Source of the DNA: Polytrichum commune
Taxonomy: Eukaryota; Streptophyta; Polytrichopsida; Polytrichales; Polytrichaceae
DNA length: 64,000 bases
Direction: 5' to 3'
NCBI GenBank assembly: GCA_950295325.1
Contig: OX485808.1
Coordinates: 5,396,501-5,460,500 of the forward strand
Shown: positions 8,671 through 21,217 of the stretch, piece after piece
Position numbering within the stretch: the first letter of the stretch is position 1
Layout: each line of letters starts with the position of its first letter
Made by a program: the position numbers and the translations under genes
The notes under the pieces: generated by a model
Told to the model about the DNA's origin: nothing
Database searches by the model: none
The model's input: only the letters and a program-made list of their open reading frames with translations

Positions 8671-9353
8671 TCCACTTCATCGTATTCGAATTCTTCGTCG
8701 TATAATTCGGGCGGCCGACGGAATCCAAAATGTGTTATTGATGGCGGTCACCCCAAGAATGGCTATAGTCGCGGGGCGGAGATTTTCAGGAATGTTGAAG
8801 CAATGTGAGCAAAAGAAGCCGCCGCAAAAGAAAAAGAGGCAAAAGAAAAAGAGGCAAAAGAAAAAAAAGCAAAAGAAAAAGAGGCAGTCTCCGAGGCTAG
8901 ATAGGCCATAGTAGGCGTAGGGTTTTGGGGCATAGGCAACATCATTTTGGGTCGCACTCTCCAATGGATGTGTGGTGTTAGCATGCTATGCATTTTACAT
9001 GCCATACTTTGTATGTTCTATTTGCAATAATATAAGTGTCACATGATTTCCCCTTCCATATGGTCTAAGGTTTGGATTGCCCTACCTAAACCATATTCAT
9101 ACAAGCTCTAATATTTTGTGTGCAATAATATGAATGTTTTAAGGTTTCCCCTTCAATTTGGTCTAAGGTTTGGGTTGCCCACCCTAAACCATCACAAATA
9201 TGAGTTATATATGGGGTTCTTGGTCTAAACACCCGCTTCAAAGTGTTCGCATCTTACAACTTTCTCCAATATGTGTTCCATTTATCCTTGTTCTTATTTA
9301 TGTGAATGTCTCAAAATGCCCAAAAAGTCTCAATTTAACGAATATAGTGTTAA
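8671..9353. other. 3' flank with Lys-rich microrepeat and a degenerate palindrome repeat
   Basis: At about 8815-8885 an AAAAGAGGC-type microsatellite encodes only lysine/glutamine runs and is not treated as a gene. Two related segments at about 9020-9090 and 9120-9195 each contain TTCCCCTTC, then TGGTCTAAGGTTTGG, then a TTGCCC centre and CTAAACC. They form a loose palindrome resembling a decayed palindrome A. No other gene is visible. Confidence 0.5.
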
Positions 9354-11792
9354 ATGCAAAATCTTTAATTTTTATCAGTTATAAATGCCTCAACCTTAGC
9401 ATAAGCCCTCACTGATAATTGACTCATGTTTTACAAGTGTTGCACTCTTTTATATGGTGATATCAGGTCCACCAAACCTGAATACCTTAAGTGATACAAG
9501 AATTTCTTCCGGTTAGATAGGTTCTATCATATACTAAATGGCACCATGGATTCACCTACGTACCAAATTTCTAACCTTCACTCTTTAGTTATGCAAGTGG
9601 GGAAACCTAACGTAAGTAGGTGCTAAGATAATTGACTTGGGGTGCACAAACATCTCGTGTCTGGTGATACCCACCACACTAACCAATACTTCAGCTAGTA
9701 TTATAATAACAATTTCCGGTTACATAAGGTCTTTTGTATAATTATTCGCCCAGGCGGTAGGATAGACCAATGGATGAGCCGCATGGATGAGGTTCTGTCG
9801 TGGAGAACAAGTAATCATGGATGAATGAAGGTGGGATGGGGGGGATGAATGAGAGGGCGAGGACATTGTCAGTCGAGAGGTTGGAGCTCTGTGTATTATA
9901 TGATGGCCACCTCACCTTCTCCTTGCGTCCACAATGAGCATTGTTCCTTGCCTTGTCTCGTGCATCGGAGTGCATGCCAATCGGCTCAAGCATCCGATAA
10001 CAAAGGCCAACAACAAGTTTGTGTATTTGTTGGTCCCAAGGCCCTTTGTTGGCCCCCCAATCCATGAGGGTTCCTTTTGTGCCTCGGGGGCCATCTCAAG
10101 GCTAACATTTTATAGATTAAAATATTAAATTAATTTGTTGGTCTTGACTCCTAGTCTAAAGCTCTTCGGGTTGGCCTTGAGCTCTCAACCAATAGGGGTC
10201 ACGAGATTTCCCTCTGTCCTTGGCCTCGACTTCTAGTGTAAAGTGGGCCTATTTTTTTTTTGCCTTGAATCTTGTGTGTGCATGTGGGGGAACCTCACAT
10301 AGGTGCTAGGATAATGGACGTGGGCGCACAAAACTCTTGTGTCTGTGATACTAGACCACTCAATCATTTTTTTCCTTCAAAATTGTTTTCAAGACAAAAT
10401 GTTTTATCACCATATGCGACTTTTGACCAAAGTAATTTGTGCCATTTTGGATGGATTAATCATACCAACCACAAGTTTGTATGAAACTTAAGGTCTTCCA
10501 TGGCCCCAAATGCATTTAGGGGCTATGTTGTTTTCAACAATTCGTCATACCATACATTCACTTGTAGACCAATTCAATAGCATATGCCAGTGGAGAAACC
10601 TAAGGTTGAGGCATCCATAGTGCACCATGTCCATTTAACCGCTCACTAGACTACCTACAATTCCAACATGGATGAGACTTATTAAGGTTCATGCAAACGG
10701 AGTTAACGTTTATGTGTTGGCAACTTTGTGTACACTGAGAAACCAAAATAGATGGCGGGATGAGTATGAATGTTATCAACTACTAACTACAATTGTTTGC
10801 CAAAATTTGTAGTAATGTGAGTGGTTGACATGTGGTTTCCAACTTTGAACGTGTGTAATTTAATGCAATCTCCCTTATTTTATTGGTTATAGATGCCTCA
10901 ACCTTACCCTCATAATAGTTTTGAAAATTATCGTGTAGCCAAGCATTAACATTTAGATGAGCTATGAGGGGTTAACCCATAAAATCAACTATGTGTTTAC
11001 CATTTCGAAATTTGTAGCAATTTCCATAATCATGTTTATTTTTTTAAAAAATTAAAAAATTGTTCTCCTTAGAAACTTAGAATATGATTCTGTTTACAAG
11101 AAGAATAATCCCCCGCAATTACTCCTCCTAACCAGATGCAAAATCTCTAGTTTTTATCAGTTATAGATGCCTCAACCTAAGCATAAGTCCTCACTGATAA
11201 TTGACTCAGGTTTTACAAGTGCTACACTCTTTTGTATGGTGATACCAGGTCCACCAAACCTGAATACCTTAAGTGATACAAGATTTTTTTCCGGTTAGAT
11301 AGGTTCTATCATATACTAAATGACACCATGGATTCACCTACGTACCAAATTTCTAACCTTCACTCTTTGTGTACGCAAGTGGGGAAACCTAACGTAAGTA
11401 GGTGCTAAGATAATTGACTTGGGGTGCACAAACATCTCGTATCTGGTGATACCCACCACACATACATACCAATACTTCAGCTAGTATTACAATAACAATT
11501 TCTGGTTACAACATAAGGTCTTTTGTATATTTATTCGCCCAGGCGGTAGGATAGACGAATGGATGAGCTCCATGGACGAGTTTCTGTCGTGGAGAACAAG
11601 TAACCATGGATGAATGAAAGGTAGGATGGGGGGATGGATGATGGGGCGAGGACGTTGTCAGTCGAGAGGCTGGAGCTCTGTGTATTATATGAAGGCCACC
11701 TCACCTTCTCCTTGCGTCCACAATGAGCGCTCTTCCTTGCCTTGTCTCGTGCATGCCAATCGGCTCAAGCGTCCGATAGCCAAGGCCAAGAG
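9354..11792. repeat. Long direct repeat pair separated by about 1.1 kb
   Basis: About 650 bases at 9354-10008 recur in the same orientation at 11137-11792 with scattered substitutions. Shared landmarks include TTTTTATCAGTTATA, CACTGATAATTGACTCA, GGATTCACCTACGTACC, CGCCCAGGCGGTAGG and TCAGTCGAGAGG. A third, much more diverged fragment of the same family lies around 10265-10350. The copies could be LTRs of a decayed element or a tandem segmental duplication. I see no clean TG...CA ends or target duplication. No protein is supported. Confidence 0.65.
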
Positions 11793-13864
11793 CAACGATT
11801 CTAGTGGTGAGTAAGAGTAGACGGAGAAGCTGAGGCGGAGAGACACACAGGGAAAGGTGGCATGTACATGGAGATGAGATGAGATCGAGGAGTGGAGTTG
11901 GGAGTAGGCGGGTTTGGAGAGGTTGGAGAAGCAATTGAAGGTCATGAGATGAAGTAGATTGTGATATGAATACGTATCCAAGCGAGGAGACCAGACGGTA
12001 GTATCCACGTCGACGCTCTATTTGCATCGTCGTTGTTGACTTTCCTTACAAAGTGCGTATCAACTTCACTAAGGTTGTCGCTTTGCTCATCATTGAGTTA
12101 TTAGTTTGCACCTTAGGATTGATTGCATTCATTTAACTCAAGATCCGGGATCTTATTCATGTTGTGCTTTTCTTTGTCATCTGGAGATTTGTGGCTCGTC
12201 GTGGTATGAAGTTGGCCGTTTTCCTTCAAACGCATGTTTGTGTGAACGTTGCTTTCAAGTGCATTGGCATAGACATGTGTTCCTGAGCAGTTGCAGAACA
12301 CACCAAGCTCCAAAGAGTCCTTCTATTGGCACTCATTCCAACGGGAATGGATCTAAATAGTAGTTTTGGTTTTAGTGGAACACATCTGAAACATGGCGAG
12401 GAATTTCATGTAGTTTTCATCATCAACAGAGAGATTTTGCTTCATATTTACCGTTTAGTTCCAAATTCTGAGAAGATCCTCTGGAGACTTATCCTCTTGC
12501 CATTTGATGTGTATTTGTTGGTTGTGGAGTGCACTGTTAACCATTTGTCGGCATCTATAAGTTGATTTAAAAAAAAAATATTCTAGAGGCCGGACGTGCA
12601 CACTTGGTGAATATAGCCTCTTCTTGCAAATTTGGTGACGACTTTGAGATAGATATAATTTACATGTTGTTTGAAAGAGATCGGAATATGTTTTCAGATC
12701 GTAGTCATTACTGCACAATGAATAGGGAATACAGTCGGGAGGACCTATGTTTCATTTAAGGAATCGACAAACATTCAATTCTAATAACCATAACTAAATC
12801 TTATGCCGTTTGGCTTTCAACCCAATATTTGCTTATGATCATTGAAAATTTGTTAGTTGTTATTTGGTTCGAAGTTGGAAAACATGAAAAACGAACCAAA
12901 TAACACCCACATATCTTAAGAGGAAGAAAGGGTTGCTCTTGGGACAACCCAAGGGTCATAGGTTGGTTTATGAAGTTAATTATTGAGTGTGTTGGTGGTC
13001 TGATTAACAACTTTGATAGCTAAATAATAGGATTTGTCATCAACATTATTCTACAGAAACTCAGAAAGTAGGTTTGTTATGTATCTTCAATGGTGCATCT
13101 TATTGATCTCTCTGAGCAAAATTATGTGATTGTCTTTGTGAGCTCCTTCGAACATCAAAGTTCAAACATCTGAGAAACTGAAAGGAATTGAAGAGGCTAT
13201 TTCAAATTCGTCATGTCATCCTAGCTCATAGTATATCACAATTCCTTGAATGGTCTTTCCATCATTTGATTTCAAACATATCGAATGAAGAGAGGAGGTC
13301 ACATTTACATCAAAAGCCCTCAAATAAATCCAACGGCATGGTACTGATCTTCCACTTAAGCGTAACCCTTAAAAACATAAAAAACACTATCAAAGATCAT
13401 AGGAAGAAGTTACGGTGGTCTGAAGCTGCAAGGGGCATCTAGCCCCAATGGCTAAGGGAAAATGTCTACTTGACCCCAACCCTTAGGAATGAGACAAAAG
13501 GTTTCTTGACAGTGGGGTAGGGGCCCTGCCCAGAGTCCTAGAGGCTTATATGGGTGAGGTGGCATTGCCCACCAACCCCACCCGGAGCATACTTGGCAAT
13601 TATGCTTCGGGTTGTTGTAGCAACACGATGATTAGTTCAAGAGTGGACTTTCATGGTTGGAAGTCCACATCTAATTATTGGCTACCTACTAAGGGGGGAA
13701 TCCCGAATGCATGTGTAGGAGGGTTTGGTGACCAAGCCGTTAGCTTGGAGGTTTGCGGTATGGGGAGCTAACCATGAATGTGTGTGGGATGTGTAGGTTA
13801 GCGCTCATGACACTTGCTAAAGTTGGGAAGCGGTCAAGACAAGTTAAGGGGCGCTAGCAAGGGT
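11793..13864. other. Intergenic stretch without a recognisable gene
   Basis: Only short, compositionally ordinary frames are seen. Around 12860-12920 there is a copy of a dispersed sequence also present (inverted) at about 34690-34750 in the palindrome loop (shared GTGGGTGTTATTT...TTTTTCATGTT). At about 13440-13800 a less A+T-rich non-coding segment contains TAGCCCCAATGGCTAAGG, which loosely resembles a polymerase III A box, but no matching B box was found. Confidence 0.4.
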
Positions 13865-13939
13865 TGCGACAATTAGGTTGACTCAAGAAATGCATTCACG
13901 TGGTCTATTATCTCAATCCCCTTAGCAATAATTTTTAGT

Positions 13940-15430
13940 GGTCTACAAGACTAAATATAACACTCTGGCCATCTCTAGTTTGGGATTGCAGATGATTATT
14001 GAATTTGAGACCTCTATTGTTACAAAATCTCTTTACGTGGGCAATGGTGCCAACATGGCTTTTAAAAAAAATTGAGAACAGATTGTTCACGTTATTTTTT
14101 TGGTGCATCCTAGACAACCCCCCTATATCCTTAAGGGAATTGTGACATACTATCTTGATGGTCCCTACATTATTCTCATCCCAAGACTTTAGTGACCATC
14201 TTTGATCATTCAAAGAATTAAATTTAAGGCGACCTTAAGATTGTCATGACCTTCAAGGTACATCTCCATAGCTAATTATGGTATAAGAGTGGGCTTTAAA
14301 AGACACTCTTGTGAGCCTTGCTGCACTTCCTCACCACTAACCCTAGAAGAAAATGCCGGACCGCGGGGGGGGGGGGGGGGTTGGGTGCGGTTCTCGAGGA
14401 TTTGCATGATGTGGTTGCTTGCAGACGGAATCCTAGAGAGGAATGTCATTGGACACAATAGAGTTTGCAACCTCCTCCACGTAGCGACACTTTGGTGCAA
14501 CCATGGTCTCACTATTGACACATATAACGTTTACAATAGGAGGGACCATGTTCAAAGACTCGAGCCTCATCCGGACCCGTATCCATTCCTCGATATCGAA
14601 AAAATGAAATGGCCAGTCAAGGACATTTTTTCCCCCGGATTAGACCTCAAAATAACCTAACAATCACCCTCTTCAACGCGGACATGACCAAAGAAAATGG
14701 TTTGAGGGTCTTCTTGCTCCAAGTGTAGAGTTTTACCCTAAAACTCTATAAACCCAACCCCATTGTCCCAAATATCTAGAGAAAACCACAAATATAAGGA
14801 GAATAACATTGTAAGCTCAAAACAACAAACATGGACAAAGCAATGGCCAGAGAAATCCCTTATTAGGTACAAGAAACCCTTGATTGCAAACCATGGAATG
14901 ACTTGGTCAAGCTCCACAACCCTAATCCACGAAGTTGTTTTATAGCCAAATCACGCTCCACAACAATGAAACCCTAAACTCTCTCCAAAGAAATGCATGT
15001 ACCACAAACGATGCGATTGCTTAGAGCAGTGCATAATCTTCTCCATCGAGGAATTGCTAGGCATGTAGAGCACAACATGCATTGAAACATTCAAAAGCAA
15101 CAGTAGGGCGCAAAATCATGGGCAACCACAACCTTAGATGCTTCAACAGAAAGTGGAGAGACGAGTGCGTGCAAACAAGATGGAAACCTTGACAACTTCA
15201 TCTTTGAAACAAATGAGAAAATAACAAATTTCCATCCAAATAGTCTATTTTCAAGATGAGGTAGGGACCTCCCCAAACGGGTTCCTACCATCCATTTTTG
15301 AGTACCCTATGCGTAGTTCTACTAAAAAAAGTAATTCAATACATTACAAAGTATTGTATCATATTTATAATATACTATGTGAATACAAATGATGCTAAAT
15401 TACCTTGAATGTCTTAAAAATATTACCCAG
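13940..15430. other. Outer left arm, non-coding
   Basis: This is paired with about 50480-51950 of the right arm. It contains a 17-18-base G run near 14363 that the right arm lacks and a region whose minus strand gives short frames (for example SRMHQKNNVNN). No recognised gene. The right-arm counterpart is equally non-coding, and sequence conservation between arms reflects shared origin only. Confidence 0.5.
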
Positions 15431-16736
15431 GTGGATATTCTACATAGAGACTTGCAGTTGATACGAAAGAGTTGTTGAAATTAGCTCTTTGCTTTCGTCA
15501 AATTCTTCAATATCTATTAGAGAGCTACCATCAATCCACTCCCGAGAATCATCACGAACTACTGAAATGTTCGATTCTCCAAGTAACATTGACAACGCAG
15601 TGAGCATATTTGGTCGTTTCTTGGGCTTGGTTTGGATACACATTAGGGCAGTTTCAAGTGTGCACCGCACTTCCATTTGTTCCTTGAGGTTATTCATGTG
15701 TAGTTGAGGGTCAACAAGGTCCAATAGCTTGTCTTCACGTTGTAGTCTCCAAGCCTACACAATAGGGCAGTGGACATTGGATTTGCGTTTTATTGCAACA
15801 TGAAGTAAATGAGCTTGAAATTGCAATGCAATTATGTCAAGGATTCATTTAAAGTTTGGAAAGTGTTCTAGTATATATTTGAGATACATTTAGGAACTTA
15901 TTACTTGGCAGTAACTATGTGCAGAACCACGAGACTATAAAATGTCTATAACCCTCAATCAAATGATGGCCATACATTTATGTTCTCTAGAATTCCGAAT
16001 CAAATGAGGACCATCCAAATTCATCATTCAACTCTTCAACAATGATTATTGAATACAGGGAATCAAAATTGAATGAACTACTTCATGATGTCTTCATTTT
16101 GAGCCATTGGTATGACAAAGAATAAGTGATCCTAGACCTTCCATCATATTTCTATTATATTAGATTAAGAATTTGAATCTTTGCATAGCTTGGCCATATT
16201 GACATGGAGTTGTTAAGTGTCTAATGACTTTGTAAATCACCAATTGTGGTTATTGGTTTGGAATCAACACTTGTTTTAAGGTATGACATATTGAATTGTG
16301 TGACTCATACATACACTTCTTTTGATATACTTAAATAAAATATTACAACACTAAGAGTACTTGATTATGATGCCCTATGATTATTATGCAAGGTCATTGA
16401 GCAGTTGACATTCTTATGCCTTTTCTAAAAATATACTTGATTGTAATTGTATTGGCCTCCTCGTGGACTTAATGTTCAATTCTTTAGTTAATATTTTACC
16501 AAACCTTATGCTTCTTGGGAACAACAACTTTTTTGAATACAATTGTATTTGGGTTATCAAGATATTCAAAGTGCAAAATCTTTGCTTGATATGATGGACG
16601 AAGGATTGTAAATGGACAAAAGAATAACTCAAATTGTTCATATTCTTTCCATCTTGTTTCTAAGTGATAGTAGAGTGTTGACAAGAATTGAATCAAACTT
16701 ACCAAATTTGGAAGATAAACTTCTTCTTCTTGCATG

Positions 16737-18474
16737 CTTGTATCCAGGGTTGTCTATCGCGACGTCATGACGGTGTCGTGCCGTCATGTCGTGTCGTGTC
16801 GTGACGGACCCCTCCGTCACGACACAATAGGGTCCACGTAGGGTCAACATAGGGGGAACGGACTAGGGTGGGTAAAATACTTACCTTCTTGCCAAGGTGG
16901 CGTCCTATGTGGCAGAAAACGCCGACGTGGTCGTGGATATGCCTAGCGCCAGGTAAATCATTTTGCCATTTTGTTTAACATTTTGTTAAAATCAAAGTAG
17001 TAAAAAATGACTAAGGAGGGTGTGGGGCGGACGGGGGACGAGGGTGGGGCGGACCGGGGTGGGGGGGGAACGGAGCGGACGGGGTCGGGAACGGGGGGGA
17101 ACGGAGCGGACGGGGTTGGGAACGGGGGCGGACGGGGGGAACGGGGGCGGACGGGGGGAACGGGAGCGGACGGGAACGGGGGCGGACGGAGGGGGGGGAA
17201 TTTTTAAAAAAAAAACAGATTGGGGCGGACGGGGAAGGGAAGGGGGGGGGGGGAAAAAAAAAACTGGGGCGGACGGGGGAGCGGATGGAGGGGCGGACGG
17301 GGGGGAACGGGGCGTACGGGGTTGGGAACGGAGTGGATGGGGTCGGGAACGGAGCGGATGGGGTCGGGAACGGAGCGGATGGGGTCGGGAACGGAGCGGA
17401 TGGGGTCGGGAACGGAGCGGACGGGGGGGGGGGGGGGGATTTTAAAAAAAAAAAAATGGGGCGGACGGGGAAGGGCGGGGGGGGGAAAAAAAACAAAACA
17501 AAACTGGGGCGGACGGAGGGGCGGACGGGGGGGAACGGGGCGTACGGGGTCGGGAACGGGGGCGGACGGAGGGGGGGGAAATTATTATTTTTTTAAATGG
17601 GACGGACGGGGAAGGGGGGGGGGGGAAAAAACTAGGGCGGACGGGGGAGCGGACGGAGGGGCGGACGGGGGGGAACGGGGCGCGGACGGGGGGGAACGGG
17701 GCGTACGGGGTTGGGAACGGAGGGGACGGGGTCGGGAACGGGGGCGGACGGAGGGGGGGGAAATTAATTTTTTTGTAAATGGGGCGGACGGGGAAGGGGG
17801 GGGGGGAAAAAAACTAGGGCGGACGGGGGGGAACGGGGCGTACGGGGTTGGGAATGGAGCGGACGGGGTCGGGAACGGGGGCGGACGGAGGGGGTGAATT
17901 TTTTTTAAATGGGGCGGACGGGGAAGGGGGGGGGGGGGGAAAAAAAAAACTAGGGCGGACGGGGGAGCGGACGGAGGGGAACGGGGCGCGGACGGGGGGG
18001 AACGGGGCGTACGGGGTTGGGAACGGAGCGGACGGGGTCGGGAACGGGGGCGGACGGAGGGGGGGAATTTTTTAAAAAAAAAAAATGGGGCGGACGGGGA
18101 AGGGAAAAAAAAAAAAAAAAACTAGGGCGGACTGGGGAGCGGACGGGGGAGCGGACGGGGGGGAACGGGGCGTACGGGGTTGGGAACGGAGCGGATGGGG
18201 TCGGGAACAGGGGCGGACGGGGGGGCGGACGGGCTCTAGTAAATTTTTCCCCACTTTACCTTTACTTTGCTGACATGTCATCACACGTGGACATTGTAAA
18301 TCCTACGTGTCCGAATTGGGTTAATGTAATTACACAAAAAAATCGGTAAAATTCAAGTCCGTCAGGATAAAGACAACATCCGGCATAATGTCGTGACGGA
18401 TACGTGTCGTGACGGCACGACATTATGCCGGGATTACCCTCCGTCACGACACAATAGACAACCCTGCTTGTATC
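16737..18474. mobile_element. Non-autonomous hAT-type transposon in a kinase exon
   Basis: The element spans 16745-18466 (1,722 bases). It begins CAGGGTTGTCTAT and ends ATAGACAACCCTG, giving perfect terminal inverted repeats. It is flanked by the 8-base target duplication CTTGTATC (16737-16744 and 18467-18474). The right arm has the empty site at about 49150-49157 with a single copy (one mismatch). Subterminal parts carry repeated CGTCACGACA-like strings in both orientations. An 8-base duplication and CAGGG ends are hallmarks of the hAT superfamily. No transposase ORF is present; the interior is a G-rich tandem repeat. Confidence 0.9.
17020..18235 (+). repeat. G-rich tandem repeat inside the hAT element
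   Basis: About 1.2 kb consists of irregular units built from GGGGCGGACGGGG, GGGAACGGGGCGTACGGGG and GGGTCGGGAACGGAGCGGA, punctuated by A or T runs (for example near 17205, 17440, 17580, 17770, 17935 and 18070). The G-strand has dense runs of four or more Gs and could form G-quadruplexes. Long Gly/Arg-rich or Pro-rich reading frames across it are compositional artefacts and are not reported as genes. Confidence 0.9.
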
Positions 18475-19018
18475 TATGCTTCGCCTACCACTCACAATTT
18501 CCAAGAGGAGAACCCCAAAGCTATAGACATCAGCCTTTTCACTGAGTTGACCCCACATCAAGTATTCCGGTGCCAAATAGCCTCTACACATATGCCACAT
18601 GATATGTGAATTTTAGGGTCAATGCACATTTTTAGCATTCATATGTTATGTCTTGTTGTGAGGCATAATGTTAGTGTCATACGTCTTAAAAAGGTTTGTA
18701 TGCACCGGTCCACTTTGCAGCTTGGTTAAATTCTATTCCTACGATCTTCAAACCCTTACTAGTTGGTTGCCAAACACATGCATGGAGTATTGATGATGGA
18801 GACCCACGCCACGTACATACCTTGATGTTGCAATATCCATGACATATGTTCCTTTAAACAAGTAGTATGAATCACGGTTCACATGTTAAATTTTGTCTTG
18901 TTAGAAAGGTAAAGCATGAGCTACACAATTCCAGATTTTAACATGTGATTTTTATGCAATCCACGCAGACTGCAAAAGGATGATATAAAGCAAGAAAATG
19001 GATAGTAACGATTTTCTA

Positions 19019-19297
<279 letters not shown>

Positions 19298-21217
19298 TCA
19301 CACAAAACACTTACAAACATTATCTTTCGTGCATTATATCACAAAGAGTGCCATAAAGATTGATAGTACAAGCTTGGCGTTGTTGAACTGATAACCTCTT
19401 TACGGAGAGAAAAATACCTCATCAATATACACATGTTATCTAATGTTCACATCAACAATATTTGCATGATCAATGTTGAATCTGAAAGGATGTTGCCAAA
19501 TGTAAATACTAACAAAAATGTGTTCTGTAATTCAACACTTTCGTACCAAACAAAAAGTTAGATCCAGTATATTGAGAGTTATTTATAAACTTGTACAGCA
19601 ATGTTGTATAGAAGAAAGACAACATGATAACTACGCATTTACAATTAATATGCGTTTTAGGGGAATTCCAAAATTTTAAATATGAGTTACTTAAGAATAT
19701 CAAAAAGAAAATTTGTGAAGAAAATAAGAACTCTCAACTTGCTCGTTATTTTGGACGAGTTTCACCAAGATTCCGATATTTACTCCAACCATGAGTTACT
19801 TAAGTTCATATATCTTAATCATAGGACTATTCTAATATCTGCTTTTCCTTATGAGAGGTTGTGAATTTCACCAAAAAACCAACACTTGTGTTGCTTGAAT
19901 TGCGATAATTGAAGTCCTTAGCATCACAATTTGCACAAGTTAGTCACTAAGTTGCATTTCATCGTTCTTTTAGTTTATAAATAAGTGGGTGCAAGCATGG
20001 TAAAGTGGATAATATACTTGCTCCAATATACTAAAACCATAACGTTTTTGGTCAAAGCGCTAAAAGTAGTAGCAAAGCGTTGTTTAAATTGAATTTCTTT
20101 TTATGATGATCTTTGTTGTTGTGTTGAATACTCAAATGTAGAAAATCAAGTTGAGATCTTCAAAACATATCATTAAAAGTGATGTTTAAAAGCAAATGGT
20201 TGGGTCTGGTTTTGGACGTAGATTTCATGACCTTAACTATTTTGAAGTTGGATTATCTTTCATTTTCCTTGAACTCATTTTCTACTTTAGGGCATCGTTA
20301 CAAAACTTTGTGGAAACCATCAATTTAAGGTAATTTTATCATACTTTAAACAAATTTTAGACAATCACCTGTTCAATATCACCTACTTGCACAGCGTTTG
20401 TATCGTCTTCTAGATATTAGACTTTTCTTGGAATTTTTTTTTTCATCATAATTTGCTTGGCTTCGTAGATCAACATGTTTCTAAAATGTCTATGATTTTC
20501 TCTTCACAAAATTCAAAGTTAGTGTATAGTTTTGAATCACTTTCACTGAACACTAGGCATGGATCAAAATCTGTCCACTTTACCGTGCTTGCACCCAAGT
20601 GATCATCATCATGTTATAGAAATTGCATGATCTTTAAGTTCATAGTAGTGTTGGAATACACTTACCAAGAAGAAGCTTTCCCAAGTCAGCATTGTCAATG
20701 TAATCGTATACCAAGAGCATCTCTTTTCCATTCAAACAATAACCGCGTAATTTCACGAGGTTCCGATGTTGCAAATTGGTTATCAATACAATTTCATTGA
20801 TAAAATCGATACTAGCTTGTTGAGTCTTCATGAACAATTGTTTCACAGCAATAACATTGTTGTTTGATAACATACCCTGCACAAAATGAGCATGTTTTTT
20901 GATTCATATCAAAATCACATCAATACATAACAGTTTGTGTATTATTCACGTTGTTTTGTTCATACATATAAAAATGGATAACACTTATATTTTACAACAT
21001 ATCATATGTGGAGTATTTGATTAGCCCAAGGCTACAAACCAATGTACGTATGAGGTGGGTTTTTCTAACAACCCTAATCATACAAACTTGATTAGTCATT
21101 GTTCATCCCATAATTGGGTGAATATTTTAACAAAATATTCAACCACACCTCATAATATCATAATTTCTAGAAAATGAAAACTTGACAAATGATACTTGAA
21201 TTCAAACGATTATTCTG

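Noticed and set aside
8660-8911. Lysine-rich ORF as a nuclear basic protein
   Set aside because: It is an AAAAGAGGC-type microsatellite translation.
13440-13800. Possible SINE or tRNA-like polymerase III promoter
   Set aside because: An A-box-like string is present but no B box at suitable spacing and no cloverleaf could be drawn.
17007-18349. Gly/Arg-rich and Pro-rich ORFs of up to 225 codons
   Set aside because: They derive from the G-rich tandem repeat inside the hAT element, lack any domain and occur in all frames.
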